Assembly: GCA_029218485.1 (NCBI GenBank)
Contig: JAQXRK010000046.1
Location: forward strand, 1-25,911
From: a bacterium
GTDB taxonomy: Bacteria > Bacillota > Clostridia > Christensenellales > CAG-138
Direction: 5' to 3'
Length of the DNA stretch: 25,911 nt
The notes under the pieces: model-generated
What the model was told of the DNA's origin: nothing
Seen by the model: the letters and a program-made list of their open reading frames with translations, nothing else
Database searches by the model: none
Made by a program: the position numbers and the translations under genes
Shown: in pieces, positions 7,669 to 17,232 of the stretch
Position numbering within the stretch: the stretch's first letter is position 1
How the letters are laid out: each line of letters opens with the position of its first letter

Positions 7669-9763
7669 GTCTCTGGTCATCGTGGAGTCGCCCGCAAAGG
7701 CGAAAACGATCGGAAAGTTTTTGGGCAGCCATTATCGAGTTGTCGCTTCTAATGGTCATGTACGCGATTTGCCAAAGAGCCAACTGAGTGTTGACGTCAA
7801 CAACCATTTTGAGCCGAAGTACATCACGATCCGCGGGCGCGGCGAAGTGCTGGAACGCATTCGCAAAGAGGCCAAGAACACCAAAAAAGTGTTCCTCGCA
7901 ACCGACCCTGATCGCGAGGGTGAAGCAATTTCATGGCATCTTGCACAGGTGCTGAACATGGATCCCGGCAGCAAATGCAGGATTGAGTTCAACGAGATCA
8001 CTGCGACGGCCGTCAAAAACTCCATCAAGAATGCCCGTGCGATCGATATGCGCCTCGTCAACGCGCAGCAGGCGCGCCGCGTGCTCGACCGGCTCGTGGG
8101 GTATGAGATCAGCGAGGTGCTTTGGAAAAAGGTGCGAAAGGGCCTTTCTGCGGGGCGCGTGCAGTCGGTAGCGATGCGCATCATCTGCGACCGCGAGCGG
8201 GAGATTGCGGCGTTTGAACCGGAGGAGTATTGGCAGGTTACCGTGCAGCTCCGGGAACCGGGCGGTAAGAGAACGTTTGAAGTCAAGTATTATGGCGAGA
8301 ACGGCAAGAAGTGCGAGCTGCATACCGAGCAGGATACGGAAGCGCTGCTTGCGCGCATCAAGGGACAGCGCTTTTGCGCCACCGAGGTCAGGAGCGGGGA
8401 GAAAACGCGCCATGCCGCGCCGCCGTTTACGACGAGCAGCCTGCAGCAGGAGGCGGCCAGAAAGCTCAATTTTACCACCAAGCGCACCATGATGGTTGCG
8501 CAGCAGCTCTATGAGGGCGTGGAATTGGGCGCAAGAGGCCCGGTCGGCCTGATTTCCTATATCCGAACCGATTCCGTACGCGTGGCAAGCGAGGCGCAGC
8601 AGGCAGCGCTTGCCTACATTGAATCACGCTTCGGAAAGCAATACGTTCCGCCAAAGCCCAATGTCTATCGCGGCCGTGCCAGCGCGCAGGATGCGCATGA
8701 GGCCATCCGGCCAACCGATATTCAGAATACACCGTCGGCAGTCAAGGAATATCTGACGAACGATCAATGGAAGCTGTACAAGCTGATCTATGAGCGCTTC
8801 CTGGCCAGCCAGATGACCGATGCGCGCTTCCAGGTTACGACCGTCACATTCGATGCAAACGGCTGTACGTTTAAGGCGAACGGCTCGCGGGTCTTGTTCG
8901 ATGGCTTCACCGCTGTCTATACCGAGGGCAGGGACGAGGCGCAGGAGAAGGAGGTCACGCTGCCGGCCATCGAGGAGGGCGAAATCTTCGAGCAGTGCGG
9001 CGTGGAGAGCGATCAGAGGTTCACGCAGCCGCCGCCCCGCTATACGGAGGCGACGCTGGTCAAAACGCTGGAGGAAAAGGGCATCGGCCGGCCGAGCACC
9101 TATTCTCCGACCATCTCCACGATCATTGACCGCGGATATCTCATGCGCGAGAAAAAGCTGCTCGTTCCGACAGAGCTCGGCACCACGGTCAACGACTGGA
9201 TGTGCGACAACTTCCCGGACATCGTGGATGTCTCCTTTACGGCCGATATGGAGCAGAAGCTCGATGGCGTAGAGGAGGGTGAGGTCGAATGGACCAATAT
9301 GCTTTCGAAGTTCTACGGCCCGTTCCGCAAGTCGGTGGAGGAAGCGCTCCCGCGGGATCCCATCCGGCTGCCGGATCGCGTGTCCGACGTTGTGTGCGAT
9401 AAGTGCGGCGCGCTGATGGTGTATAAGCTCGGCCGGTACGGGGAGTTTTTGGCGTGCCCCAACTACCCGTCCTGCAAGAACACCAAGCCCATTCTCGAAA
9501 AACTGGACGTTCCCTGCCCGAAGTGCGGCGCGGCGCTCATCAAGCGCAGGAGCAAGAAGGGCACAAAGAAGGTGTTCTACGGCTGCGAAAGGTACCCGGA
9601 CTGCGATTTTGTTTCCTGGGATAAGCCGGTGAACATGCGTTGCCCGCAGTGCGGCAAGCCTATGGTGCAAAAGACCGGCCGTAACGGCAGCTATATCGCA
9701 TGTATGGACAAATCGTGCGGCTATATCCACCGCGGCGGGAAAAAGGAGAAACAGGATGAGTAG
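7661..9763 (+). CDS. topA: DNA topoisomerase I (type IA)
   Basis: A 700-residue protein. The ATG at 7661 is chosen over the in-frame ATG at 7637 because it has GGAGG at 7647-7651 and begins with the standard MAESLVIVESPAKAKT TOPRIM strand. Catalytic features include the TOPRIM DPDREGE motif, the active-site Tyr300 in GLISYIRTDSVR, and the VKTLEEKGIGRPSTY motif. Three C-terminal four-cysteine zinc ribbons follow (starting CDKCGALM, CPKCGAAL, CPQCGKPM). The enzyme relaxes negative supercoils by passing a strand through a transient single-strand break. The start lies in the end of dprA and the end overlaps trmFO by 8 bases, the usual Firmicutes order. Confidence 0.98.
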   Translation: MAESLVIVESPAKAKTIGKFLGSHYRVVASNGHVRDLPKSQLSVDVNNHFEPKYITIRGRGEVLERIRKEAKNTKKVFLATDPDREGEAISWHLAQVLNMDPGSKCRIEFNEITATAVKNSIKNARAIDMRLVNAQQARRVLDRLVGYEISEVLWKKVRKGLSAGRVQSVAMRIICDREREIAAFEPEEYWQVTVQLREPGGKRTFEVKYYGENGKKCELHTEQDTEALLARIKGQRFCATEVRSGEKTRHAAPPFTTSSLQQEAARKLNFTTKRTMMVAQQLYEGVELGARGPVGLISYIRTDSVRVASEAQQAALAYIESRFGKQYVPPKPNVYRGRASAQDAHEAIRPTDIQNTPSAVKEYLTNDQWKLYKLIYERFLASQMTDARFQVTTVTFDANGCTFKANGSRVLFDGFTAVYTEGRDEAQEKEVTLPAIEEGEIFEQCGVESDQRFTQPPPRYTEATLVKTLEEKGIGRPSTYSPTISTIIDRGYLMREKKLLVPTELGTTVNDWMCDNFPDIVDVSFTADMEQKLDGVEEGEVEWTNMLSKFYGPFRKSVEEALPRDPIRLPDRVSDVVCDKCGALMVYKLGRYGEFLACPNYPSCKNTKPILEKLDVPCPKCGAALIKRRSKKGTKKVFYGCERYPDCDFVSWDKPVNMRCPQCGKPMVQKTGRNGSYIACMDKSCGYIHRGGKKEKQDE

Positions 9764-11051
9764 GCCTCGTGTCAGCGTGATCGGCGCCGGGCTTGCCGGC
9801 TGTGAAGCGGCGGACCGTCTGGCGCGCTGGGGAATCGCGGTGGACCTGTTTGAGATGAAGCCGGGGAAGCGCTCTCCCGCGCATAAGGGGGATGGGTTTG
9901 CGGAGCTGGTTTGCTCCAACTCCCTGCGCTCCGATCAGCTTACCAATGCGGTCGGCCTGCTGAAGCAGGAGATGCGGCAACTGGACTCTCTGATTCTTCG
10001 CTGCGCGGATCAGACGCGGGTCCCGGCCGGTGGCGCGCTGGCGGTGGACCGCGAGGGCTTCACCGCGCTGGTCACAGAGCAAATCCGCAGCAATCCGCTC
10101 ATTACTGTGCATGCAGAGGAGTGTACGGAGATTCCGGACGCCCCGGCCATCATCGCAACCGGTCCGCTCACATCGGAGACGCTTTCGGAGCGCATCGGCG
10201 CGCTCGTTGGCGGCGGCCTGCACTTTTACGATGCGGCGGCACCGGTTGTTACCTATGAGTCGCTCGACCACAGCAAGGTATTTCGCGCTTCCCGCTATGA
10301 CCGCGGCGCCGACTATCTGAACTGCCCGATGACGCGGGAGGAATACTTTACATTCTATCATGCGCTCATCAGCGCGGAGACCGCGCCGCTGCATTCGTTT
10401 GAAACGCCGCGTGTCTTCGAGGGATGCATGCCGGTTGAGATCATGGCAAAGCGGGGCGAGCTTACCCTTGCTTATGGCCCCATGAAGCCTGTGGGATTGG
10501 AAAAGGACGGCAAGCGGGCGTTTGCCGTGGTGCAGCTCAGACAGGATGATGCGGAAGGACATCTGTGGAACATGGTCGGATTTCAGACCAATCTAAAGTT
10601 CCCCGAGCAGCGCCGTGTCTTCGGGCTGATTCCCGGTTTGGAACATGCGGAATATGCGCGCTATGGCGTCATGCACCGCAACACGTTTCTGCCGAGCCCC
10701 GGCCTGCTCGACTGCCGGTATCAGATGATCGCCCGGCCGGGCCTGTTTTTCGCGGGGCAGATCACGGGCGTAGAGGGGTATGTGGAATCTGCCGCCAGCG
10801 GCCTGCTTGCCGGCGCACAGATGGCGCGCCTCCTGCACGGCATGCCATTTGCGGATGTACCGCGGTCCACAGCCATCGGTGCGCTTGCCCACTATGTTTC
10901 CGGGTATGTCGGCAGCGATTTTCAGCCGATGAACGTCACGTTCGGCATCATGGAGCCGCTCGCCAATGCACCCCGGGCAAAGCGGGAACGCTATGAGGCC
11001 ATGGCGGCGCGGGCGCTCGCAATCGTGAAAGAATTGCAAACGTCTTTGTAA
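9756..11051 (+). CDS. trmFO: Folate/FAD-dependent tRNA (uracil-54-C5)-methyltransferase TrmFO
   Basis: A 431-residue flavoprotein with the N-terminal FAD-binding GAGLAGCEAA (residues 10-19) and the family-specific segment ELVCSNSLRSD, whose Cys53 corresponds to a conserved functional cysteine. The C-terminal half has MVGFQTNLKFPEQ and AGQITGVEGYVESAASGLLAG. TrmFO makes 5-methyluridine at position 54 of tRNA using methylenetetrahydrofolate. The ATG overlaps the topA stop by 8 bases and AAGGAGA lies a few bases upstream. It follows topA as in Bacillus, but the xerC that often comes next is absent. A hairpin terminator overlaps its stop codon. Confidence 0.97.
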   Translation: MSRPRVSVIGAGLAGCEAADRLARWGIAVDLFEMKPGKRSPAHKGDGFAELVCSNSLRSDQLTNAVGLLKQEMRQLDSLILRCADQTRVPAGGALAVDREGFTALVTEQIRSNPLITVHAEECTEIPDAPAIIATGPLTSETLSERIGALVGGGLHFYDAAAPVVTYESLDHSKVFRASRYDRGADYLNCPMTREEYFTFYHALISAETAPLHSFETPRVFEGCMPVEIMAKRGELTLAYGPMKPVGLEKDGKRAFAVVQLRQDDAEGHLWNMVGFQTNLKFPEQRRVFGLIPGLEHAEYARYGVMHRNTFLPSPGLLDCRYQMIARPGLFFAGQITGVEGYVESAASGLLAGAQMARLLHGMPFADVPRSTAIGALAHYVSGYVGSDFQPMNVTFGIMEPLANAPRAKRERYEAMAARALAIVKELQTSL

Positions 11052-11075
11052 AAGGGGCGCGACACGCCCTTTTTG
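11050..11075 (+). terminator. Intrinsic terminator after trmFO
   Basis: AAAAGGGGCG at 11050-11059 pairs with CGCCCTTTTT at 11065-11074, giving 10 pairs including one G-U around a 5-base loop. The U run forms part of the stem. The 5' arm starts within the trmFO stop codon. The stem is short, so termination may be partial. Confidence 0.55.
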
Positions 11076-11084
11076 TGTTAAAAT
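11076..11084 (+). promoter_or_regulatory. Possible extended -10 promoter for hslVU
   Basis: TGTTAAAAT at 11076-11084 fits an extended -10 element, placed right after the trmFO terminator and 24 bases before the hslV ATG. No good -35 hexamer is visible at 16-18 bases upstream, so this is tentative. Confidence 0.3.
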
Positions 11085-11108
11085 GGGAAAAACATTCGGA
11101 GGATCAGC

Positions 11109-11642
11109 ATGGAGCTTCGCGGAACGACGATCATCGCCGTACAAAAGGATGGAAAGTGTGCCGTGGCCGGCGACGGTCAGGTGACGATGAACAATGCAAA
11201 CATCATGAAGGCCACCGCCAAAAAGGTGCGCAGACTGTATCACGACAAGGTCGTCGTCGGTTTTGCCGGTTCGGTTGCAGACGCGTTTTCGCTCTGTGAG
11301 CGGTTTGAGCAGAAGCTGGAGCAATACAGCGGCTCGCTTACCCGCGCCGCGGTTTCGCTTGCGCAGGATTGGCGCAGCGATAAAATCATGCACAAGCTCG
11401 AGGCGCTTTTGATCGTTGCGGACGCAAACGGGCTGCTGATCGTTTCCGGAACGGGCGAGGTCATCGATCCGGACGACGGTATCGCCGCCATCGGCTCCGG
11501 CGGCATGTACGCTTTGGCGGCTGCAAAGGCGCTCAAACAGAACACCGACCTTTCCGCCCGGGAGATCGCGGAAAAAGCGCTGCGTATCGCGGGCGATATC
11601 TGCATCTATACGAACGGCAATCTTGTCGTGGAGGAGATTTGA
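11109..11642 (+). CDS. hslV: HslV/ClpQ peptidase subunit of the HslUV protease
   Basis: A 177-residue protein of the N-terminal-nucleophile hydrolase family. The sequence opens MELRGTTIIAVQ, so a five-residue propeptide would be removed to expose Thr6 as the catalytic nucleophile, unlike Bacillus ClpQ where serine is used. Other family marks are GDGQVT, VVGFAGSVADAF, EALLIVAD and AIGSGGMYALAAAKAL. HslV forms the double-ring proteolytic chamber driven by the HslU ATPase. The ATG has CGGAGGA about 6 bases upstream. The gene is 1 base from hslU, so the two products should be made together. Confidence 0.96.
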   Translation: MELRGTTIIAVQKDGKCAVAGDGQVTMNNANIMKATAKKVRRLYHDKVVVGFAGSVADAFSLCERFEQKLEQYSGSLTRAAVSLAQDWRSDKIMHKLEALLIVADANGLLIVSGTGEVIDPDDGIAAIGSGGMYALAAAKALKQNTDLSAREIAEKALRIAGDICIYTNGNLVVEEI

Positions 11643-11643
11643 C

Positions 11644-13035
<1,392 letters not shown>

Positions 13036-13072
13036 TCGGGCGAGCCGCTGAGCCAAAGTCTATATCGCCCGA
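13036..13072 (+). other. Intergenic hairpin between hslU and the wall hydrolase gene
   Basis: TCGGGCGA at 13036-13043 is a perfect inverted repeat of TCGCCCGA at 13065-13072, with a 21-base loop. It begins one base pair from the end of hslU and lies directly before the GAGGAGG ribosome site. There is no T tract, so it is not a standard terminator; it may be an mRNA processing or stability element. Confidence 0.4.
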
Positions 13073-13086
13073 CGAGGAGGGCGAAT

Positions 13087-13845
13087 TTGAAGCTGCATCG
13101 CTTGGCGTCTCTTGGATTATGTGTTGTATGTGTGTTTTCAACGAGTGCCTGCACGCGCGCTCCGCGGCCGGAATTGCCGGTTTGCGTTGCGCTGGCGCTG
13201 GAGGAGCAGGAGGTTGTGCTCTCGCTTCGCATGCCGCCGCCGACTGCAGTTCCGCTCACGCCATCGCCGTCGCCAACCCCAGCACCGACGCCGACCCCGG
13301 AACCGACGCCTGTACCGACCCAGAAGCCTACGCCGGCGCCGAAGCGCACCGGCCGGCCAAGGGCAACGTCACCGGTTGCTACTCAAGCGCCGGAGCTGAT
13401 CACGCCGGATCCGCCCGCGACGGAGTCCGAGCAGGAGGGACCGGTTGCAGAAACCGTGCAGGCCGGTGCGTATTCGCGCGAGGAGTTGGAACTTGCCGCA
13501 AAGGTTGCCTATCTGGAAGCAAAGGGCAAGGGCGAGGCTGCCTATCGGGCCGTCTTGAGCGTGATCTATAATCGCTGCAAATCCTCCCGATTCGGTAGGG
13601 GGGAGACCTCCATTAAGACCGAGGTGTACCGTAAGAGCCAATTCTCCGTGATCGGCCACAGCAAGTTTGAGACCATGACGCCGCCGGAGGAGATCGTCTC
13701 CTATGCGGAGGATGTTTTTTGCGGCGGAAACACGAATGTGCCCGCGGACGTTTTGTTCTTCCGGGCGGATCGCCTCGGCCATAGCTGGGGGAGCAAAAGA
13801 TATTATAAAACAATAGGCGGAAACGCTTTTTATTATGGGAGTTGA
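13087..13845 (+). CDS. Putative lipoprotein with SleB/CwlJ-type cell-wall hydrolase domain
   Basis: A 252-residue protein starting with TTG at 13087, since GAGGAGG lies at 13074-13080 and no upstream ATG fits. The N-terminus is a signal peptide whose STSAC at 18-22 fits a relaxed lipobox with Cys22 as lipid anchor. A Pro/Thr-rich spacer (about 55-105) leads to a C-terminal Hydrolase_2 domain (about 135-252). There, LAAKVAYLEAKGKG with Glu144 is the likely catalytic acid, followed by AVLSVIYNR and the C-terminal GHSWGSKRYYKTIGGNAFYY. Relatives include spore-cortex lytic enzymes (SleB, CwlJ) and general wall hydrolases. The spore-specific peptidoglycan-binding domain of SleB is missing, so the role could be vegetative. 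Confidence 0.85.
   Translation: MKLHRLASLGLCVVCVFSTSACTRAPRPELPVCVALALEEQEVVLSLRMPPPTAVPLTPSPSPTPAPTPTPEPTPVPTQKPTPAPKRTGRPRATSPVATQAPELITPDPPATESEQEGPVAETVQAGAYSREELELAAKVAYLEAKGKGEAAYRAVLSVIYNRCKSSRFGRGETSIKTEVYRKSQFSVIGHSKFETMTPPEEIVSYAEDVFCGGNTNVPADVLFFRADRLGHSWGSKRYYKTIGGNAFYYGS
13251..13345 (+). repeat. Proline/threonine-coding low-complexity repeat
   Basis: Degenerate six-base units of the kind ccnacn encode alternating Pro-Thr/Ser-Pro-Ala residues (about 56-86 of the protein), the spacer between the lipid anchor and the hydrolase domain. Such repeats are prone to length change by slippage. Confidence 0.7.
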
Positions 13846-13854
13846 TACGAAGGA

Positions 13855-15504
13855 ATGGCAAGTAAACTAAAAATTATTCCGCTTGGCGGTGTTGGCGAGA
13901 TCGGCAAGAATATGACGGTCATCGAGTATGGAAACGACATGATCGTGGTGGATTGCGGGCTGATCTTTCCGGACGAAGAGCTGATGCCGGGGATCGATGT
14001 GGTGATACCGGATGTCACCTATCTGACCGAGAATATAGCAAAGCTGCGCGGCTTTTTGATCACACACGGACATGAGGACCACATCGGCGCGCTGCCGTAT
14101 GTACTCCGTGATCTGAACGCCCCCGTCTACGGGACGAGCTTTACCATGGCACTCGTGCAGCACAAGCTGGATGAGATGCGGATCAAGAACCGGACGCTGA
14201 TCTGTATCAAACCGGGCGACCGGATTGAGCTGGGTTGCTTCAAGGTCGAGTTTATCAAGACCGGACACTCGATTGCGGGCGCAGTGGCCCTTGCGATCTC
14301 AACGCCGATCGGCACGGTGATCCATACCGGAGATTTCAAGGTGGATTTCACCCCGATTGACGGGGAGCCGATCGATATCAAACGCTTTGCGCACTATGGT
14401 TCCCGTGGTGTGCTGGCGCTGCTTTCCGACAGCACCAACATTGAACGTCATGGATATACACAGTCCGAGCGGGAACTTGGAACGACCTTTGAGCATTGTT
14501 TTGAGTCGGCAAAGGGCCGTGTGATCGTCGCATCCTTTGCCTCCAATGTGTATCGCATCCAGCAGGTGGCAGATGTTGCCATCAGCCATGGACGCGTGCT
14601 GTGCTTTCAGGGCAGGAGCATGGAACAGATCGTGCAGATCGCCATGAAACTGGGCTATCTGAAAATTGCGCCGGATCGAATTGTAACGGTCGACCAGCTC
14701 AACCGGTATCGGGACGATCAGATTTGCGTTGTGACAACCGGCAGCCAGGGTGAGCCCATGAGCGGTCTGTTCCGCATGGCCACCGCGACACACCGATTGA
14801 ATATCGGCAAGGGCGATACGGTCATCATCTCCGCATCCGCCATCCCGGGAAATGAGAAGGGCGTGTCGCGCGTCATCAACAATCTGTTCCAAAAGGGCGC
14901 CATGGTGATCTACGATCAGATGGCGGATGTACATGTTTCGGGACATGCCTGCCGTGAGGAACTTCGCCTGATGATTCAGCTGACGAAGCCCAAGTTTTTC
15001 ATTCCGGTGCATGGTGAATACCGGCATCTGTTTATGCACGCGCAGCTGGCTGAAGAGATGGGCATCCCGGAGGAAAACATCTTCCGGGCGGAATGCGGAG
15101 ATGTCATCGAACTGACCACGCGGCGCGGAAAGATTGCCGGCAGCGTGCAGGCGGGCGGCGTGATGGTGGACGGCATCGGCGATATTGACGATGTGATTTT
15201 GAAGGATCGCCGCTTGTTGTCGCAGGATGGGCTTGTTGTTGCCGTCATAGTGATCGATCTGGAGACCGGCAGGCTGATGGCGGCGCCGGAGCTCATATCG
15301 CGCGGGTTCATCTATATGCGTGAATCGGAGAGCCTCATTCAGGAGACGGTCGCAATGCTGACTGAGGAGGCGCAGCGGTTTGAGGGCGCGCAAAAATCGG
15401 AGTATGCGGCGATTAAAAACGGGATCCGGCAAAAGCTCAAGGCGTTTTTGAAGAGCAAGACAAAGCGGACGCCGATACTGCTGCCGATTATTTTGGAAAT
15501 CTGA
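13855..15504 (+). CDS. rnjA: Ribonuclease J (metallo-beta-lactamase/beta-CASP RNase)
   Basis: A 549-residue protein of full family length. It starts KIIPLGGVGEIGKN, contains the zinc-binding ITHGHEDH motif (His71, His73, Asp75, His76), and has HTGDFKVDFTP, LLSDSTN and the beta-CASP segments ATFASNxxRxQQ-like (here VASFASNVYRIQQ), CTGSQGEP-like (VTTGSQGEP) and IPVHGEYRH. RNase J has 5'-to-3' exonuclease and endonuclease activity and is central to mRNA decay and rRNA maturation. Whether it is the J1 or J2 paralogue cannot be told from one copy. The ATG at 13855 directly follows AAGGA, and a GGGAG lies 13 bases upstream. It is followed closely by a YlbF-family gene. Confidence 0.96.
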   Translation: MASKLKIIPLGGVGEIGKNMTVIEYGNDMIVVDCGLIFPDEELMPGIDVVIPDVTYLTENIAKLRGFLITHGHEDHIGALPYVLRDLNAPVYGTSFTMALVQHKLDEMRIKNRTLICIKPGDRIELGCFKVEFIKTGHSIAGAVALAISTPIGTVIHTGDFKVDFTPIDGEPIDIKRFAHYGSRGVLALLSDSTNIERHGYTQSERELGTTFEHCFESAKGRVIVASFASNVYRIQQVADVAISHGRVLCFQGRSMEQIVQIAMKLGYLKIAPDRIVTVDQLNRYRDDQICVVTTGSQGEPMSGLFRMATATHRLNIGKGDTVIISASAIPGNEKGVSRVINNLFQKGAMVIYDQMADVHVSGHACREELRLMIQLTKPKFFIPVHGEYRHLFMHAQLAEEMGIPEENIFRAECGDVIELTTRRGKIAGSVQAGGVMVDGIGDIDDVILKDRRLLSQDGLVVAVIVIDLETGRLMAAPELISRGFIYMRESESLIQETVAMLTEEAQRFEGAQKSEYAAIKNGIRQKLKAFLKSKTKRTPILLPIILEI

Positions 15505-15521
15505 CAAAGGAGAGGAAAACA

Positions 15522-15863
15522 ATGGTATACGATACAGCAAGAGCGCTCGCAGCGGAACTGAAAGCCAGCGAGGAATACAAGACATATCAGCAAACGCGGG
15601 AAGCCGCCATGGCGAACGATACGACCAAAGCGCTGATCGCGGAGTATCACAAACTGCAGATGCGCGCACAGGGCGTTGTGATGCAGGGCGGTAAAGACGA
15701 GGAGCTGTTCCAGAAACTGCAAAAACTGGGCGAGGTGCTGCAGATGGATAAGGACGCGTCCGCGTTTTTGATGGCGGAGTATCGTATGAATCAAATGCTC
15801 GGGGATGTGTATAAGATTCTGGCCGAGGCGATCGACGTCGATCTGAGCGGTCTGGAAGGGTAA
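15522..15863 (+). CDS. YlbF/YmcA-family protein, possible RNA-decay cofactor
   Basis: A 113-residue, mostly alpha-helical protein. The N-terminal YDTARALAAELKASEEYKTY and the central EYHKLQMRAQG and FLMAEYRMNQMLGDVYKILAEAI match the YlbF/YheA family. In Bacillus, YlbF with YmcA and YaaT forms the Y-complex that tunes RNase Y cleavage and affects competence, biofilm and sporulation. This member is shorter than YlbF itself, so it may be the YheA-like branch. AAAGGAGAGG at about 15506-15515 is a strong ribosome site. Lying 17 bases after the RNase J gene suggests a shared role in RNA turnover, which is inference. Confidence 0.85.
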   Translation: MVYDTARALAAELKASEEYKTYQQTREAAMANDTTKALIAEYHKLQMRAQGVVMQGGKDEELFQKLQKLGEVLQMDKDASAFLMAEYRMNQMLGDVYKILAEAIDVDLSGLEG

Positions 15864-15873
15864 GCGGACAATA

Positions 15874-17046
15874 ATGGCCGATAACATGCGAAAACAGAGT
15901 GCAAGCGCCCATAAGCGCAGGCAGAGGCGAATCTGGCGCACGATCCGCCCGCTGGTTGTTCTCGTGGTCAGCGTTGTGATCGTGTTCTTTGCCGCGCGGT
16001 TTACCATCGACTATGTGCTCTCCCATTTTATTGAGCCTGTCGATGTGAACGACGCGACGCCGATCGAAGTGGTGATTCCCAAATCCTCCTCCGCCAGCAC
16101 GATCGCCCGCATTCTGTATCAGGCCTGTGGTGAGGATGAGAAGGGATTGATCCCGAGCACGGCCGTATTCAAGGTGTATGTGGACTTTGTCGGCAAGGCC
16201 AATAAAATGCAGGCGGGCACCTATATTCTTTCGCGCAATATGTCGCTCAAGCAGATCGTTGATATCATCTGCGAGGGCAATCCGCCCAAGCAATCGATCA
16301 AGCTCACGATTCCCGAGGGCTATACGATTTCTGACATTGCCGGCGTTCTGGTCGACAAGGGTCTCATTTCCGATGCGTCGACATTCCTGGATGCCTGTAT
16401 GGATCAGAGCGATTTTGAGAGCTTTCAATTCCTCCCGGAACTGGCGGAGGGAAGGCGGTACCAACTGGAGGGCTATCTGTTCCCGGATACCTATGAGGTG
16501 TTTGTGGATGCCTCCGCGGAGTCGATTATCATCAAGATGCTCAATCGCTTCAATGAGGTTTTCACGGACGAGTACATTGCCCGCGCGCAGGAACTGGGCA
16601 TGACGATGGACGAGGTTGTGACGCTGGCGTCGCTGATTGAGCGGGAAGCGCAGGTGGACACCGACTTTGCCAAGGTTTCGGCCGTTTTCCACAACCGAAT
16701 CCAGCAGGGAATGCGGCTGGAATCGTGCGCCAGTCTGTCCTACGTTCTGAACGTGAAGAAATACACGTTTACGGAAACGGAGCTTGCCACGGAATCCCCC
16801 TATAACACCTATCGCAGAACGGGATTGCCGGTCGGGCCGATCAGCAACCCCGGAAAGCTGGCAATTGAAGCGGCGCTATATCCCAACCAGGAGTACCTCG
16901 ACGAGGGATACCTGTACTTCTGTAACGGCAAGCTGCAGGTAACGGCGGCGGATGGCACGGTGACCCATGACTATGCGCTGGTATTCGACAAGACCTATGA
17001 GGAGCATCAGCAGCATGTTCTTGAGTACAGCCCGTATTGGCCGTAA
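15874..17046 (+). CDS. mltG: Endolytic peptidoglycan transglycosylase MltG
   Basis: A 390-residue protein with a short basic cytoplasmic tail, one transmembrane segment (about 27-50), a LysM-like subdomain (about 60-160), and the YceG catalytic domain. Family marks are IPEGYTISDIA, LEGYLFPDTYEV, the catalytic motif ASLIEREA with Glu256 (equivalent to Glu218 of E. coli MltG), AVFHNRIQQGMRLES and SPYNTYRRTGLPVGPISNPG. MltG cuts nascent glycan strands and sets their length. The ribosome site is weak (GGAAGGG, 13 bases away) and the start is only 10 bases after the previous stop, so reading is probably coupled. A strong terminator follows. Confidence 0.96.
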   Translation: MADNMRKQSASAHKRRQRRIWRTIRPLVVLVVSVVIVFFAARFTIDYVLSHFIEPVDVNDATPIEVVIPKSSSASTIARILYQACGEDEKGLIPSTAVFKVYVDFVGKANKMQAGTYILSRNMSLKQIVDIICEGNPPKQSIKLTIPEGYTISDIAGVLVDKGLISDASTFLDACMDQSDFESFQFLPELAEGRRYQLEGYLFPDTYEVFVDASAESIIIKMLNRFNEVFTDEYIARAQELGMTMDEVVTLASLIEREAQVDTDFAKVSAVFHNRIQQGMRLESCASLSYVLNVKKYTFTETELATESPYNTYRRTGLPVGPISNPGKLAIEAALYPNQEYLDEGYLYFCNGKLQVTAADGTVTHDYALVFDKTYEEHQQHVLEYSPYWP

Positions 17047-17067
17047 TTGACATTCTGCTGCTATCGT

Positions 17068-17105
17068 AAGAGCGGTCCCGGACAAGGGGCCGCTCTTCTG
17101 TTTTT
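17068..17105 (+). terminator. Intrinsic terminator after mltG
   Basis: AAGAGCGGTCCC at 17068-17079 pairs with GGGGCCGCTCTT at 17086-17097 (12 pairs, one G-U) around a 6-base loop, followed by CTG and five Ts. It acts on the + strand only; there is no T run on the other side. Confidence 0.9.
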
Positions 17106-17121
17106 GGAGAAATGCATTGGG

Positions 17122-17226
17122 TTAGCTTGGCGAAACTCCCGTTTTCGATCTTTGCACCGATCGTTTGAGAGAAGACCAAGCGCTGTTGCAGTTTTTTGCC
17201 GTCCCCATAAGCGTTGCCCCTCTCAT
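17122..17226 (-). CDS. Tiny reading frame with ribosome site, doubtful
   Basis: A 34-residue minus-strand frame beginning MRGATLMGTAKNC, Ser/Lys/Arg-rich. Its ATG is preceded on that strand by AAAGGTGG at a spacing of about 7, close to a ribosome site. I recognise no family. An overlapping minus-strand frame through the same bases is also open and equally unrecognised, so this may be chance or a piece of an RNA gene. Confidence 0.15.
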   Translation of the reverse strand: MRGATLMGTAKNCNSAWSSLKRSVQRSKTGVSPS

Positions 17227-17232
17227 ATAGAT
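17206..17232 (+). promoter_or_regulatory. Possible SigE-type promoter for sigK
   Basis: A -35-like CATAAG around 17206-17211 and a -10-like CATATAGAT at 17224-17232, with 14 bases between ATA and CATA. The mother-cell SigE consensus is roughly ATATT then CATACAAT; the match is partial. In Bacillus sigK is transcribed by SigE with SpoIIID, so the placement is sensible but unproven. Confidence 0.25.

Noticed and set aside
14299..16692. A long open frame of about 800 codons on the minus strand opposite RNase J, the YlbF-family gene and mltG
   Set aside because: It spans three well-supported + strand genes and their gaps, and shows no recognisable motif.
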